Assembly (NCBI GenBank): GCA_002730525.1
Contig: PCAK01000020.1
Coordinates: 62,001 to 126,000 of the forward strand
DNA from: Acidobacteriota bacterium
GTDB lineage: Bacteria > Acidobacteriota > Vicinamibacteria > Vicinamibacterales > UBA823
Reading direction: 5' to 3'
Length of the DNA stretch: 64,000 bases
Position numbers and translations under genes: made by a program. The stretch's first letter is position 1. Every line of letters starts with the position of its first letter. The notes under the pieces are model-generated. The model was given only the letters and a program-made list of their open reading frames with translations, did no database searches and was not told where the DNA came from. Of this stretch, positions 55,513 through 63,587 are shown piece by piece.

Positions 55513-55534
55513 GTTGCGGCTATCGTATAGGAAG
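55513..55534. promoter_or_regulatory. 22-bp divergent intergenic region with quasi-palindromic core
   Basis: The gap between the two start codons contains CTATCGTATAG, an 11-bp near-palindrome. TATCGT on the plus strand lies 8 bases before the ATG at 55535, and TACGAT on the minus strand lies 9 bases before the ATG at 55512. Both could serve as -10 elements, giving almost leaderless transcripts in both directions from one core. Confidence 0.45.
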
Positions 55535-56284
55535 ATGCCTCTACTGCTGAAACGCCTCCGGGGCGCGTTGGTCACGGCGCTCTGCGCGGCGTTGCTCGTA
55601 CCGGCCACGAGCACGAGGGCCAACGCTCAGGACCCGGACGCAGACCGCTGCTGGTTCCTCTGCGCGCCCGAACTGAAGATCGAGCCGACCATCACCTTCG
55701 AGCCGATCTTCCGCCGACCGGTCATTCAGGAACTAGAGGACGGCGAAGTCGTCGCCGAGGGGCCGGTGCCCCGCGAATCGATCTTCGAGATCGTCCTCGC
55801 GGTCGGCATCCCCACCACCATCCCAAGGGTCGGGTTCACGATCGAGACGATCTTCATCCCGTTCGGCGAGACCGACGTCAATCCGTTCACCGGATCGACT
55901 ACCGACCAACTCGGCCAGACGTCGATCCGCGACAACGAGATCGAAGTGGAGTTCGAGCTGAACCTTGGCCTGATCGAACCGGAACAGACCGGCGGCTGGG
56001 TGGAGTCCCACGTCGACATCGTCGACAAGTTCAGTCCGGCCAGCCGACCGGATGACGGCAGCGTCTACACGCACAAGCTGAACTTCGAGTGGGATACGGC
56101 GTTTCTCGTCTTCAATTGGCTGCCTGAGGAGCACTACCTCAGACATGTCGAGGTCGAAGGCTCGCTCGACTACGTCGCCACTCGTCTACCCCGAGCCGGC
56201 GACGTGTTCCAGGACATCCGGTTCCTGACGGACGACAGCCCGTGGTCGTTCTCGCTCGTGTTCATCTTTCCGCTGGCGCCCTGA
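55535..56284 (+). CDS. Exported beta-rich protein of unknown function
   Basis: The protein has 249 residues from the ATG at 55535. The signal peptide ends near TRANAQ. The mature protein has a short Cys pair (RCWFLCAPEL), then long beta-type stretches: IEPTITFEPIFRRPVIQELE, GIPTTIPRVGFTIETIFIPF and NEIEVEFELNLGLIEPEQTG, and WSFSLVFIFPLAP at the C-terminus. The terminal F-x-F-P-x-A-P and the alternating pattern would suit an outer-membrane or transthyretin-like barrel, but no family is recognised. It is divergent from the octahaem cytochrome and probably coregulated with it. Confidence 0.65.
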   Translation: MPLLLKRLRGALVTALCAALLVPATSTRANAQDPDADRCWFLCAPELKIEPTITFEPIFRRPVIQELEDGEVVAEGPVPRESIFEIVLAVGIPTTIPRVGFTIETIFIPFGETDVNPFTGSTTDQLGQTSIRDNEIEVEFELNLGLIEPEQTGGWVESHVDIVDKFSPASRPDDGSVYTHKLNFEWDTAFLVFNWLPEEHYLRHVEVEGSLDYVATRLPRAGDVFQDIRFLTDDSPWSFSLVFIFPLAP

Positions 56285-56296
56285 CTCGAAGATTCG

Positions 56297-56345
56297 AGGT
56301 GGCGCGGGACTTCAGTCCCGAGATGCGCGACCCGGAGAGTCGCGA
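56297..56345. repeat. REP-like palindromic element, copy 3
   Basis: CGGGACT-TC-AGTCCCG (56305-56320) is followed by CGCGAC/GTCGCG (56326-56344), in the same hairpin-hairpin order as copies 1 and 2 and with the same GATGCG linker as copy 2. It lies 13 bases after the gene at 55535 and adjoins the permease fragment. Confidence 0.65.
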
Positions 56346-56361
56346 ACAGGTGGGGCTTGGG

Positions 56362-56601
56362 GCGCAAGGCGCCCATCAGCAACTGCCGGGCCATGGGGAT
56401 CGGCCGCGGCCGCACCGAGTAGTACAGATAGACCGACGACGGCCAGCCGATCAGCACGATCATCAGGATGACGAAGAACACCGCGCTGATCATGAAGGTG
56501 ACGCCGCCGTACGAGCCGGACACCTGGGCAGCGTTCTCGGCGCTGAACCGCGGGTAGCGCGCACCGAGGCTCGCCGCCAGCCCGACCAGCGCGAAGCTCA
56601 T
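56362..56601 (-). pseudogene. C-terminal fragment of a membrane (ABC-export-type) permease
   Basis: The open frame has 80 recognisable residues: SFALVGLAASLGARYPRFSA, SYGGVTFMISAVFFVILMIV and IGWPSSVYLYYSVRP. The G-L-x-x-G-x-x-Y-P-R-F phrase after a membrane helix and before N-x-x-x-x-x-G-G-V is typical of the last helices of ABC-2/exporter-type permeases in Acidobacteria. An in-frame TGA just upstream and the missing N-terminal helices mark it as a remnant. Downstream it runs into the REP element without a proper end. Confidence 0.45.
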
Positions 56602-56768
56602 GAAGACGATCGCGATCGCTCATCGATGCCTCCCGCAGGTGCGAGGATCATGGGTCGACCGTCAGACTGGCGGTGGATGGTTCGTAGTAACTTGGTGGGC
56701 TCGGGGCTGCGACGTCATCCGCCGCGTCCGGTACGACGCGGCGTTTCTGTATCTGCGAAGAACTCGTC

Positions 56769-57734
56769 ATGGAAGGCATCTTCACGGCCTGGGGCCGCAT
56801 TCTTGCCGGCCGCGCACCCAATCTCTCGGTCGAGATCACGCGGAAGTGCCCGCTCACCTGCCCCGGCTGCTACGCGTTCACCGACGATCACATCGGCCCC
56901 GGCGAATCGCACCGGCAACTGAGCGATTTCAAGGGGGCTGAGCTGGTCGACGAGCACAAGCCGATCCACGTGTCGATCGTGGGCGGCGAACCGCTCGTGC
57001 GGTATCGAGAGCTCAACGAGGTACTGCCGTGGCTCGCCGGCCAGGGGATCCATACGCAGCTCGTAATCAGCGCCGCGCGGCCGATCCCCGAGGAGTGGAG
57101 CGGCCTGCGCCGGCTGCAGGTAGTGGTATCGATCGACGGCCTGCAACCGGAGCACGACGCCTGGCGGACGCCGGCGACCTACGATCGGATCCTCAAGCAC
57201 ATCGTCGGCCACGAAATCACGGTGCACTGCACGATCACCCGGCAGCAGGTGCAGCGCGACGGCTACCTCGAGGAGTTCCTCCAGATCTGGTCGGCGAACC
57301 CCGCCATCAAGCAGCTCTACCTCAGTCTCTACACACCGCAGATCGGCGAGATGTCGGAGGAATGCCTGACCGTCGCCGACTGCGATCGGGTCGTCGAGCA
57401 GCTCTTGTACTACCGGGCCCAGTTCCCGAAGCTGGCACGGGCGATGCCCGAAGAGCTCATCAGCGTCTACGCCGAGCCGCCGGAATCCCCCGATGACTGC
57501 GTCTTCGCCAAGATCACGACCTGCTTCAGCGCCGACCTCGAGAAGCAGGTGACGCCCTGCCAGCTCGGCGGAAATACCGACTGCTCCCGGTGCGGCTGCA
57601 TCGCGTCGGCCGGCCTCAAGGCCGTGGGACGGCACAGACTGCCGATGGGGATCGAAGTCGGGAAGGTGTTCGACGGCTCGTCCTGGGTCGGGGCGCGCGT
57701 GCGTCAGGTTACCGAGACCGTCGGCGGCCGGTAG
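56769..57734 (+). CDS. Radical SAM protein
   Basis: The protein has 321 residues. The 4Fe-4S-binding CPLTCPGC (Cys27, Cys31, Cys34; CxxxCxxC) and VSIVGGEPLVRYRELNEVLP (the SAM-contacting GGEP motif) are classical for radical SAM enzymes. The C-terminus has a further Cys cluster, CFSADLEKQVTPCQLG then DCSRCGC, comparable to SPASM-type auxiliary clusters or to HpnH-like (hopanoid) and MoaA-like enzymes. It probably modifies an unknown cytoplasmic substrate. No peptide precursor was found within 500 bp on either side, so a RiPP role is not supported. It stands 8 bases upstream of a convergent gene. Confidence 0.87.
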   Translation: MEGIFTAWGRILAGRAPNLSVEITRKCPLTCPGCYAFTDDHIGPGESHRQLSDFKGAELVDEHKPIHVSIVGGEPLVRYRELNEVLPWLAGQGIHTQLVISAARPIPEEWSGLRRLQVVVSIDGLQPEHDAWRTPATYDRILKHIVGHEITVHCTITRQQVQRDGYLEEFLQIWSANPAIKQLYLSLYTPQIGEMSEECLTVADCDRVVEQLLYYRAQFPKLARAMPEELISVYAEPPESPDDCVFAKITTCFSADLEKQVTPCQLGGNTDCSRCGCIASAGLKAVGRHRLPMGIEVGKVFDGSSWVGARVRQVTETVGGR

Positions 57735-57741
57735 CGGATCC

Positions 57742-58716
57742 TCAACGGCGTGAAGGCGACGTTGCGAAGTTCACCTCGACGACGAAACTTCGGAAGTTCG
57801 AGTAGACCGCCTCGCACTCAATAGTCATCCGCGTCTGGGTGAGGAACTGGCGCTGCGACGGTCGGCGCTCCGACACGGTGGGACCGCGGTCGGTCGACTG
57901 GCTCGGCAACACCTTCAAATCCACGGCGTACCGTTCGGTCATCGTCACCGGGACCAGGATGCCAAGATCGGGGATGGGCGCGTAGCGGACGTCCATCTCG
58001 ATCGTCAGGCCGATCGCGTCGTCCTCGACCCGCAGCGCCGTCTGCACGATACGACCGGTGGATGGCTCGATCCAGACCGAGCCGTGCGCGAGCAGATCCT
58101 GCCCCTGGGCGTCGCGGATGAGGGCGGGCGGCTCGACCGCGCGGTAGGCAACCTCCCACGTGTCGATCCCGTCCAGCTGCACCTCACCCGCCCACTCGAA
58201 TGCCAGCCGCGGTTGATCCTCCGCGGTGAGCAGATGCAGCACCATCGTCGGCAGGTTGAGATCGCGCGTGATGAACCCGATGTTGTAGCGGGCACTCGCC
58301 GCGCGGAGTTTCAACTCGAGCGCGGCCGGAACGACCGGGGTCTCGCGAAACAGATCGGCCAGCCCCTGGTCGCGATCGGGCACCGGCTTGCCGTCGACGG
58401 TGATCACGTCGCGGAACACCAGCCACCGCCCATCCTCGGGCGGGCTGAATACCAGCAGTTCTGATTCCATCCGACGGGAGCGGCCGCCGTCGACCGACTG
58501 CATGTAGTGCTCGTCGGCGATCAGGCTGCCGAAATCGCGCTGGTAGGCCGCCACATACTCGGCGGCGCGGCCGAGCACCTCCTCGAGCGTCGGCTCCTGC
58601 GCCGCGCGGGCAGCCGTGAGCCAGCTCGGCGCACAGACCGCGACGGTGGCCATGACCACGCTGGCGGTCATCCTCTCCGCCTTCCAGCACCGGTCGCGGC
58701 GCCGAACCTCTGACAT
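57742..58716 (-). CDS. Exported protein, paralogue of the one at 24675-25523
   Basis: The protein has 324 residues from the ATG at 58716; an ATG 15 codons in at 58671 also gives a good signal peptide (VATVAVCAPSWLTAARAAQ-like). The body aligns with the 24.7-kb protein (VFRDVITVDGKPVPDRDQGL, SARYNIGFITRDLNLPTMVL, YSNFRSFVVEV). The family has no recognised name; the structure is beta-rich with the paired motif V-D-G-K-P-V-x-D-R-D. It stands alone here, convergent with the radical SAM gene, whereas the other copy heads an operon. The leading part of its long open frame is non-coding. Confidence 0.75.
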   Translation of the reverse strand: MSEVRRRDRCWKAERMTASVVMATVAVCAPSWLTAARAAQEPTLEEVLGRAAEYVAAYQRDFGSLIADEHYMQSVDGGRSRRMESELLVFSPPEDGRWLVFRDVITVDGKPVPDRDQGLADLFRETPVVPAALELKLRAASARYNIGFITRDLNLPTMVLHLLTAEDQPRLAFEWAGEVQLDGIDTWEVAYRAVEPPALIRDAQGQDLLAHGSVWIEPSTGRIVQTALRVEDDAIGLTIEMDVRYAPIPDLGILVPVTMTERYAVDLKVLPSQSTDRGPTVSERRPSQRQFLTQTRMTIECEAVYSNFRSFVVEVNFATSPSRR

Positions 58717-58950
58717 CGTCCACCAGTCTAGCCTGATCGGCAGCGCCGGGGCGGCGACGCATTCGTGCGCGCGGTAACAGATGGGTGCGCCGGGCTGGGC
58801 GGCATCCGCGCAGGCTGGCGGACAAGTTCTCGTGCAGCCAACGGACACCAGCGCACAGGAACGCCCGCGCAGGCCGGAACAGGGGTTGCTTCGCGGCGCG
58901 TCAATTGGCACGAGATGGGATAGGCGATTCAGGCCTGTTCCGGAGAACGG

Positions 58951-59637
58951 ATGTCGACGACGGATCGATCGGAAGTCTTGCTGCTCGTGGACGACGAGCC
59001 CGCCATCCTCGATCTGATGGCGCAGATGCTGTCGGAGAACGGCTACAAGACCTTCGAAGCCCTGAGCGGGTCGATGGCTCTGGAGGTCGCCGAGAGCCAG
59101 GCGGACCCGATCCATCTCCTCGTGACCGACATCGTGATGCCGGCGATGCAGGGGTTCGAGCTGGCGGCCGGACTGCAAGAGGTCCACCCGGAAACCCGGG
59201 TCCTGTTCCTGTCGGGGCACCTCGAGGATCGACGCGAGGTCCTCGAAGGCCTCGCCCATACGCCCTACCCGTTTCTCCTGAAACCTTTCACGGCCGAGTC
59301 CCTCGGCAAGAAGGTGCGGGCGATCTTCGAAGCCGCCGCAGCGGAAGACGACCGCCGGCGTCAGCCACGCCAGGAGATCCGCCTGCCGGTGCGCTACCGG
59401 GTCGAGGGCGCCACGCAGTGGCAGCTCGGCACGACGATCGACATCAGCGAGTGCGGCCTACTCCTCGACGCGCCCGAACCGCTCGAAACGGGCCAGCAGA
59501 TCGATCTGGAACTGACGCTGCCCAACAGATTCGGGCGGCGCCGACCTGGCCGGACGATCTGTCACGGCTACGTGACCCGCCACGTCGACACGGTCCGCGC
59601 GCTCAACTATCCGATCGGCGTCTTCGTCGCTTTCTGA
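58951..59637 (+). CDS. Response regulator with C-terminal PilZ (c-di-GMP) domain
   Basis: The protein has 228 residues. The receiver domain has Asp14/Asp15 for Mg2+, the phosphoacceptor Asp60 (LLVTDIVMP), and the conserved FLLKPF Lys near residue 109. The PilZ domain begins near residue 133: RRQPRQEIRLPVRYR includes the c-di-GMP motif R-x-x-x-R (RRQPR) and TIDISECGLLLDAPEPL the second motif [D/N]-x-S-x-x-G. Phosphorylation by a partner sensor kinase (not in the window) and c-di-GMP probably control the same output, typically motility or matrix. An SD-like GGAG precedes the ATG. The last 31 bases overlap hpnE on the opposite strand. Confidence 0.92.
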   Translation: MSTTDRSEVLLLVDDEPAILDLMAQMLSENGYKTFEALSGSMALEVAESQADPIHLLVTDIVMPAMQGFELAAGLQEVHPETRVLFLSGHLEDRREVLEGLAHTPYPFLLKPFTAESLGKKVRAIFEAAAAEDDRRRQPRQEIRLPVRYRVEGATQWQLGTTIDISECGLLLDAPEPLETGQQIDLELTLPNRFGRRRPGRTICHGYVTRHVDTVRALNYPIGVFVAF

Positions 59638-60980
59638 TCGGCGCGACTCGGCAGCGCTCGCCACGCGGCTTCGGCCGCGCGGTGTCCCGACACCACCGCG
59701 CTCTCGATCGTCCCCGGCAGGCCGGTGTCGATCCAGTCGCCCGAGAGGAAGAAGCCGTCCAGCGGCGTCGCCGTCGCGGGACGCGCGGGCTGGCCGGGCG
59801 TCAGCGAGAACGTGGCCTGGCGTTCACGCACGACAGTGGCGCGGACGACTCGCGCCGCGCCTGCTTCGGGCAGCGCGTCGCGCAGCTCGCGTTCGGCCAG
59901 CGCGATCACCGCGTCGTTGGGCTGTGCCTGCACATCGTCGGCGCCGCTGGAGACCAGCGTCAGGTGCGACTCGTCGGCGCCGAACGCGCGCTGCTTGTCG
60001 AACGCCCACTGCATGACCCGGCCCGGCAGGCCGACGAACAGCTCCGGCAGCACCGGCCGGTCGAACCAGAGGTTGACCGACACGATCGGCGACGACTCCA
60101 GCCGGGCGGCGTTCTTCAGGATCGCGTCGAGCCCCGGCGGCGATCCGCTCTCGAATAGCGCGTTCAGCGCGAACCACGGCACGGCCGAGATCACGGCCCG
60201 GCTGGCGATTGCCTCACCGCCTACCTCGACCCCGGTCACCCGCGAGCCGTCGTGCGTCACGCGGGCGGGCGACCCTGCGCGCACCTCGCCGCCGCGCGCG
60301 TCGATGTAGTCGCGCGCCGGCAGCGCATAGAGTTCGTCGAGCGGTCGCGTGGGGATCCCGATCGCGGCTGCCGCGCGGTCGCTCGCTGCCAGCTCCACGA
60401 GCACGCGCACGAAGGATCGCGCGGCGGCCTGGCTCGGCTGCTGGTTCAGGGCGGCCAGCGCCAGCGGTGTCCAGAGCAGCTCGCGGAGCCGGGGCGTCTG
60501 CCCATGGCGGATCAGCCAGTCGTCGACGGTCTCGTCAGCCAACGCCGCATCGGACACGTCGCGCCGAGCCCGCGCGAGCGGACGGAGAAGCCGGAACACC
60601 GCCAGTCGATCGCGCAGGCTCAGGGCGCGCCAGGTCAGCACGCCGCCAATCAGGTGCCAGGGCGCGGGCAGCGCGGGGCAGCGGAGCCTGGCCGCCCGCC
60701 CGCCGGGCTCGATCACGAGGGTTTCGAGGTCGCGCTGCAGGGCGACGTGGCCGTCAGCCCCGATCGTGGACAGGAACCGCAACGTCTCGCGGTAGCACCC
60801 GAACAGGACGTGCTGCCCGTTGTCGACGCGCTCACCGGTCGCGCCGTCGGTGAACGCCGTCGCCCGGCCACCCAGTCGCGGCCGGGCCTCGACCACCAGC
60901 ACCGACGCGCCACGGCGGCTGAGCTCGACCGCGGCGCTCAGGCCGGCGAAGCCCGCGCCGATCACGATCACGTCGCGCAT
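59607..60980 (-). CDS. hpnE: Hydroxysqualene dehydroxylase (squalene-associated FAD-dependent desaturase)
   Basis: The protein has 457 residues. VIVIGAGFAGLSAAVELSRR is the FAD-binding motif, and RLGGRATAFTDGATGERVDN is the crtI/HpnE-type flavin loop. NGQHVLFGCYRETLRFLSTI and the closing GDWIDTGLPGTIESAVVSGH complete the family pattern. HpnE converts hydroxysqualene to squalene, the last step of the HpnCDE route. It is the third gene after hpnC and hpnD (33-base gap), forming a three-gene squalene operon. Confidence 0.93.
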   Translation of the reverse strand: MRDVIVIGAGFAGLSAAVELSRRGASVLVVEARPRLGGRATAFTDGATGERVDNGQHVLFGCYRETLRFLSTIGADGHVALQRDLETLVIEPGGRAARLRCPALPAPWHLIGGVLTWRALSLRDRLAVFRLLRPLARARRDVSDAALADETVDDWLIRHGQTPRLRELLWTPLALAALNQQPSQAAARSFVRVLVELAASDRAAAAIGIPTRPLDELYALPARDYIDARGGEVRAGSPARVTHDGSRVTGVEVGGEAIASRAVISAVPWFALNALFESGSPPGLDAILKNAARLESSPIVSVNLWFDRPVLPELFVGLPGRVMQWAFDKQRAFGADESHLTLVSSGADDVQAQPNDAVIALAERELRDALPEAGAARVVRATVVRERQATFSLTPGQPARPATATPLDGFFLSGDWIDTGLPGTIESAVVSGHRAAEAAWRALPSRADQKATKTPIG

Positions 60981-61013
60981 CTGGCGCTTCGGACGGTCTG
61001 CCGTGGGGTCGAT

Positions 61014-61871
61014 CTAAGGTCCGACATGTCCGGCATCACCAACATGGACCATCGTCTTGACCCAGGTCGAGGCGGCGATCATGGCGCGCCGCGGTCGGGG
61101 CACCCGGATGACCCGTGAGAAGACGTCGTAGCCGGCTCCCTCGATCGCTTCGAGAATGGCGAAGTAGATGGCGCCCATGATCTCGGCGGCCACCAGCCGG
61201 CGGGCCTCGGCGCGCGGCAGCGCGGCCCGCGCGCGCGCGTAGTACTCGCGGGCACGATCGCACTGATGCTTCAGCAAGGCGACGACCCGCGGCGACAGCT
61301 CGCCCCGCCGCAGATCGTCCTCGGTGCAACCGAACCGCTCGAGATCCTTGAGCGGCAGGTAGACACGGCCCTGCGTGAGGTCGACCGCCACGTCACGGAT
61401 GATGTTGGTCAGTTGCAGGGCGACGCCCAGGTCGATTGCGTAATCCTTCACCTTGGCATCGCGGTAGCCGAAGATCTCGATCGTCATCAGGCCGACGCCG
61501 GAGGCCACGCGGAGACAGTACTCGCGCAGGTCGGCGAACGTCTCGTATCGGCGGTTGCCGACGTCCATCTCCACACCATCGACCAGTTGCTCGAACGCCT
61601 CTCGCGGCAAGCCGAACCGATCGATGAATGGCTGCAGCCGCTCGCCTTCGGCGGTGTGAGGCGCACGGCCATCGAAGCACGCGGCGACCTCTGAGCGCCA
61701 GCGTTCGACCGCGGCGGCCACGGCATCGGGCGTCCCGGACGATCCACTCACGGCCGGCTCGTCGACCGCGTCGTCGACGGCGCGACAGAAATCCCAGACG
61801 GCGATGATGGCGCGGCGCTTCTCGGCCGGCAGGGCGAGAAACGAGTAGTAGAAGTTCGTGTCGCGGCTCAT
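61014..61871 (-). CDS. hpnD: Presqualene diphosphate synthase HpnD
   Basis: The protein has 285 residues; the ATG at 61871 overlaps the hpnC stop (ATGA). It is a squalene/phytoene synthase fold with the two Asp-rich Mg2+-binding regions: FCRAVDDAVDEPA (first) and LQLTNIIRDVAVDLTQGRVY (second, with the R-D-V-x-x-D motif). FYYSFLALPAEKRRAIIAVW is a signature start. It condenses two farnesyl diphosphates to presqualene diphosphate, and HpnC then makes hydroxysqualene. Confidence 0.93.
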   Translation of the reverse strand: MSRDTNFYYSFLALPAEKRRAIIAVWDFCRAVDDAVDEPAVSGSSGTPDAVAAAVERWRSEVAACFDGRAPHTAEGERLQPFIDRFGLPREAFEQLVDGVEMDVGNRRYETFADLREYCLRVASGVGLMTIEIFGYRDAKVKDYAIDLGVALQLTNIIRDVAVDLTQGRVYLPLKDLERFGCTEDDLRRGELSPRVVALLKHQCDRAREYYARARAALPRAEARRLVAAEIMGAIYFAILEAIEGAGYDVFSRVIRVPRPRRAMIAASTWVKTMVHVGDAGHVGP

Positions 61872-62788
61872 CGCTCCGCCGCCCTCTTCCAGTTGAGCGC
61901 CCGCCACACGATCGGTGCCGCATCCACGGCGCCCAATGTCGGGCGCGCGGCGAACAGGTCGTAGCGCGCCTCGGCCAGGCGCTCCAGGATCCTCATGCCG
62001 CCCAGCCAAGTCAATCGCAGCTCGAATCGCAGCGCCCCGCGCACACCATCGCAGACCGGCCGGCCGTCCGCGAACATCGTCCGCGTGCGGCTCGCCACGC
62101 GCTCGAGCACGTTCTGCCATGCCGGCGTCATCACCCGCGCGTCGAGATCGGTCTCGTTCGCTTCGCACAGCGCCCGGTCGTCCGCCGGCACGTACAGGCG
62201 ACCGCGCCGCCAATCGTGTTCGAGGTCCTGCCAGAAGTTCGTGAGCTGGAGCGCCGAGCAGACGCAATCCGAGACACGATCGAGGTCCGGATCGTCGTAG
62301 CCGGCGATCCTGAGGACCAGCCGGCCGACCGGGTTGGCCGATCGGCGGCAGTAATCGAGGAGGTCGGCCCAGGTCTGGTACCGCGACGTCGTCACATCCT
62401 GGCGGAACGCACTCAACAGGTCCTCGAAGAGGGGCAGTGGCAGGCGGCACTGCCGGATCGTCTGGCCGAGCGCCAGGAAGACCTGGTCGTGCAGCGGTTC
62501 GGCATCGGGCGCCTGGTCCATCGCCAGCCGCCCGCGCGGGTCCCCCGCCACGCAGGCTTGGAGTCGAACATCCCAGTCATCGAGCAGCCGCTGGCGTTCG
62601 GCATCGGGACGATCACCGGCGTCGGCGAAGTCATCGGCGATGCGCGCGAACGCGTACACCGCCGCCACGTGCTGGCGGGTCCCACGCGGCAGCAGCCACG
62701 ACGCAACCGGGAAGTTCTCGTAGTGCGTCCTCGCCAGCCGCTCGCACGCGGCGTACGCCGAAGCCACCGATGGAGCGTCAGAGGGCAC
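61868..62788 (-). CDS. hpnC: Hydroxysqualene synthase HpnC
   Basis: The protein has 306 residues. It has RTHYENFPVASWLLPRGTRQ (typical HpnC start), AFARIADDFADAGDRPDAER (first Asp-rich site), LQLTNFWQDLEHDWRRGRLY (second) and YVPADD. HpnC converts presqualene diphosphate to hydroxysqualene. The GTG start lies 8 bases after a TATAAT element with no Shine-Dalgarno site, which suggests a leaderless message. It heads the hpnCDE operon. No squalene-hopene cyclase is in the window. Confidence 0.93.
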   Translation of the reverse strand: MPSDAPSVASAYAACERLARTHYENFPVASWLLPRGTRQHVAAVYAFARIADDFADAGDRPDAERQRLLDDWDVRLQACVAGDPRGRLAMDQAPDAEPLHDQVFLALGQTIRQCRLPLPLFEDLLSAFRQDVTTSRYQTWADLLDYCRRSANPVGRLVLRIAGYDDPDLDRVSDCVCSALQLTNFWQDLEHDWRRGRLYVPADDRALCEANETDLDARVMTPAWQNVLERVASRTRTMFADGRPVCDGVRGALRFELRLTWLGGMRILERLAEARYDLFAARPTLGAVDAAPIVWRALNWKRAAER

Positions 62789-62796
62789 GGGCCGGT

Positions 62797-62802
62797 ATTA
62801 TA
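62797..62802 (-). promoter_or_regulatory. -10 element of the hpnCDE operon
   Basis: A perfect TATAAT on the minus strand. A TTGACG (62829-62824) stands 21 bases further up, more than the ideal 17. The start codon GTG follows 8 bases downstream, so the transcript should begin at or within two bases of it. Confidence 0.6.
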
Positions 62803-62921
62803 GCCAGCCTCAGCGCACGGCCCGTCAACTTCGTCGCTCGCGTCCACGTCTACTTCCCTCCCCAACCGCGGGTAAGCCTCGGCCCGCAACGTCGACACAC
62901 CATCGCTCTCGTGCGCGACGA

Positions 62922-63131
62922 ATGGAAGTCGAATTCAGACGGCGGACGAGAACGGTCTTCCATGTCTTCTTGGTGCTGGCGGTCATCCTCCTTGCCGAGG
63001 CGCCTGCTGAGGCCTATCTCGATCCCGGCGCCGGGAGCATGCTGGTCCAGCTCGTTCTGGGCGGCGTTGCCGGACTCGCGGTGGTCGGGAAGTTGCTTTG
63101 GCACCGTTTGACCGTGCCGTTTCGGAAGTGA
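62922..63131 (+). CDS. YLDPGAGS-motif microprotein (copy 2)
   Basis: The protein has 69 residues. The signal peptide (FHVFLVLAVILLAEAPAEA) is cut after PAEA, leaving the mature N-terminus YLDPGAGSMLVQLVLGGVAG followed by a membrane helix and the basic end LLWHRLTVPFRK. It is a paralogue of the protein at 46462, with which it shares EAYLDPGAGS, LVQL and KLLWHRLT. It is transcribed away from hpnC and lies near a protein with the same jelly-roll domain as 51910, in a cell-surface context. Confidence 0.8.
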   Translation: MEVEFRRRTRTVFHVFLVLAVILLAEAPAEAYLDPGAGSMLVQLVLGGVAGLAVVGKLLWHRLTVPFRK

Positions 63132-63587
63132 GATCCTGACGCGGGCAGGCCGTAGCGTCGACCGGATTTCACCACGACATCTCCCGCTCCACCCGGCACC
63201 GGGAAGAGGTGGCCGAGCCGGGCGACCCTACGGATGAGTCGCCGACGGAGCCCCGCCTCATCTTCGAGGCGTACTTCTTCGATTTCACGTTCGATCCGGG
63301 CAACCAGTACGTTGCGGGCCGAGAAACCCCTCGACGGAAACGAGGTCCCTGGTCCGGAGCGACGAGATGCGCGCGTCGATGGCCATGAGCCAGCCGTTCG
63401 ACGGAGATCCGATCGCACGGGCCACCCCGAGCAGCCGTGCGCCTCCCCGGCGTCACGCCCGGCACCACGCCTGAAGAGGAATGCAGTCCTGATGGGGACA
63501 GGTTGGTGACAGTCCGGGCACCAGCCAAGTTGATCTAGGGCTCACCGAGTAGTGCTCACAGGGTCAGGCCCCCGCACTGTGCCCCGT
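63132..63587. other. Intergenic region, no supported gene
   Basis: The 456 bp have no reliable gene. A plus-strand open frame (about 63140-63370) without a good start codon includes EPRLIFEAYFFDFTFDPGNQ, which looks protein-like, but it has no recognised family and stops early. It may be a further coding remnant. No terminator-like T-tract was found. Confidence 0.45.

Noticed and set aside
56170-56361. Extension of the permease fragment to 56170
   Set aside because: It reads through the REP element and antisense into the exported beta protein, so it is unlikely to be original coding sequence.
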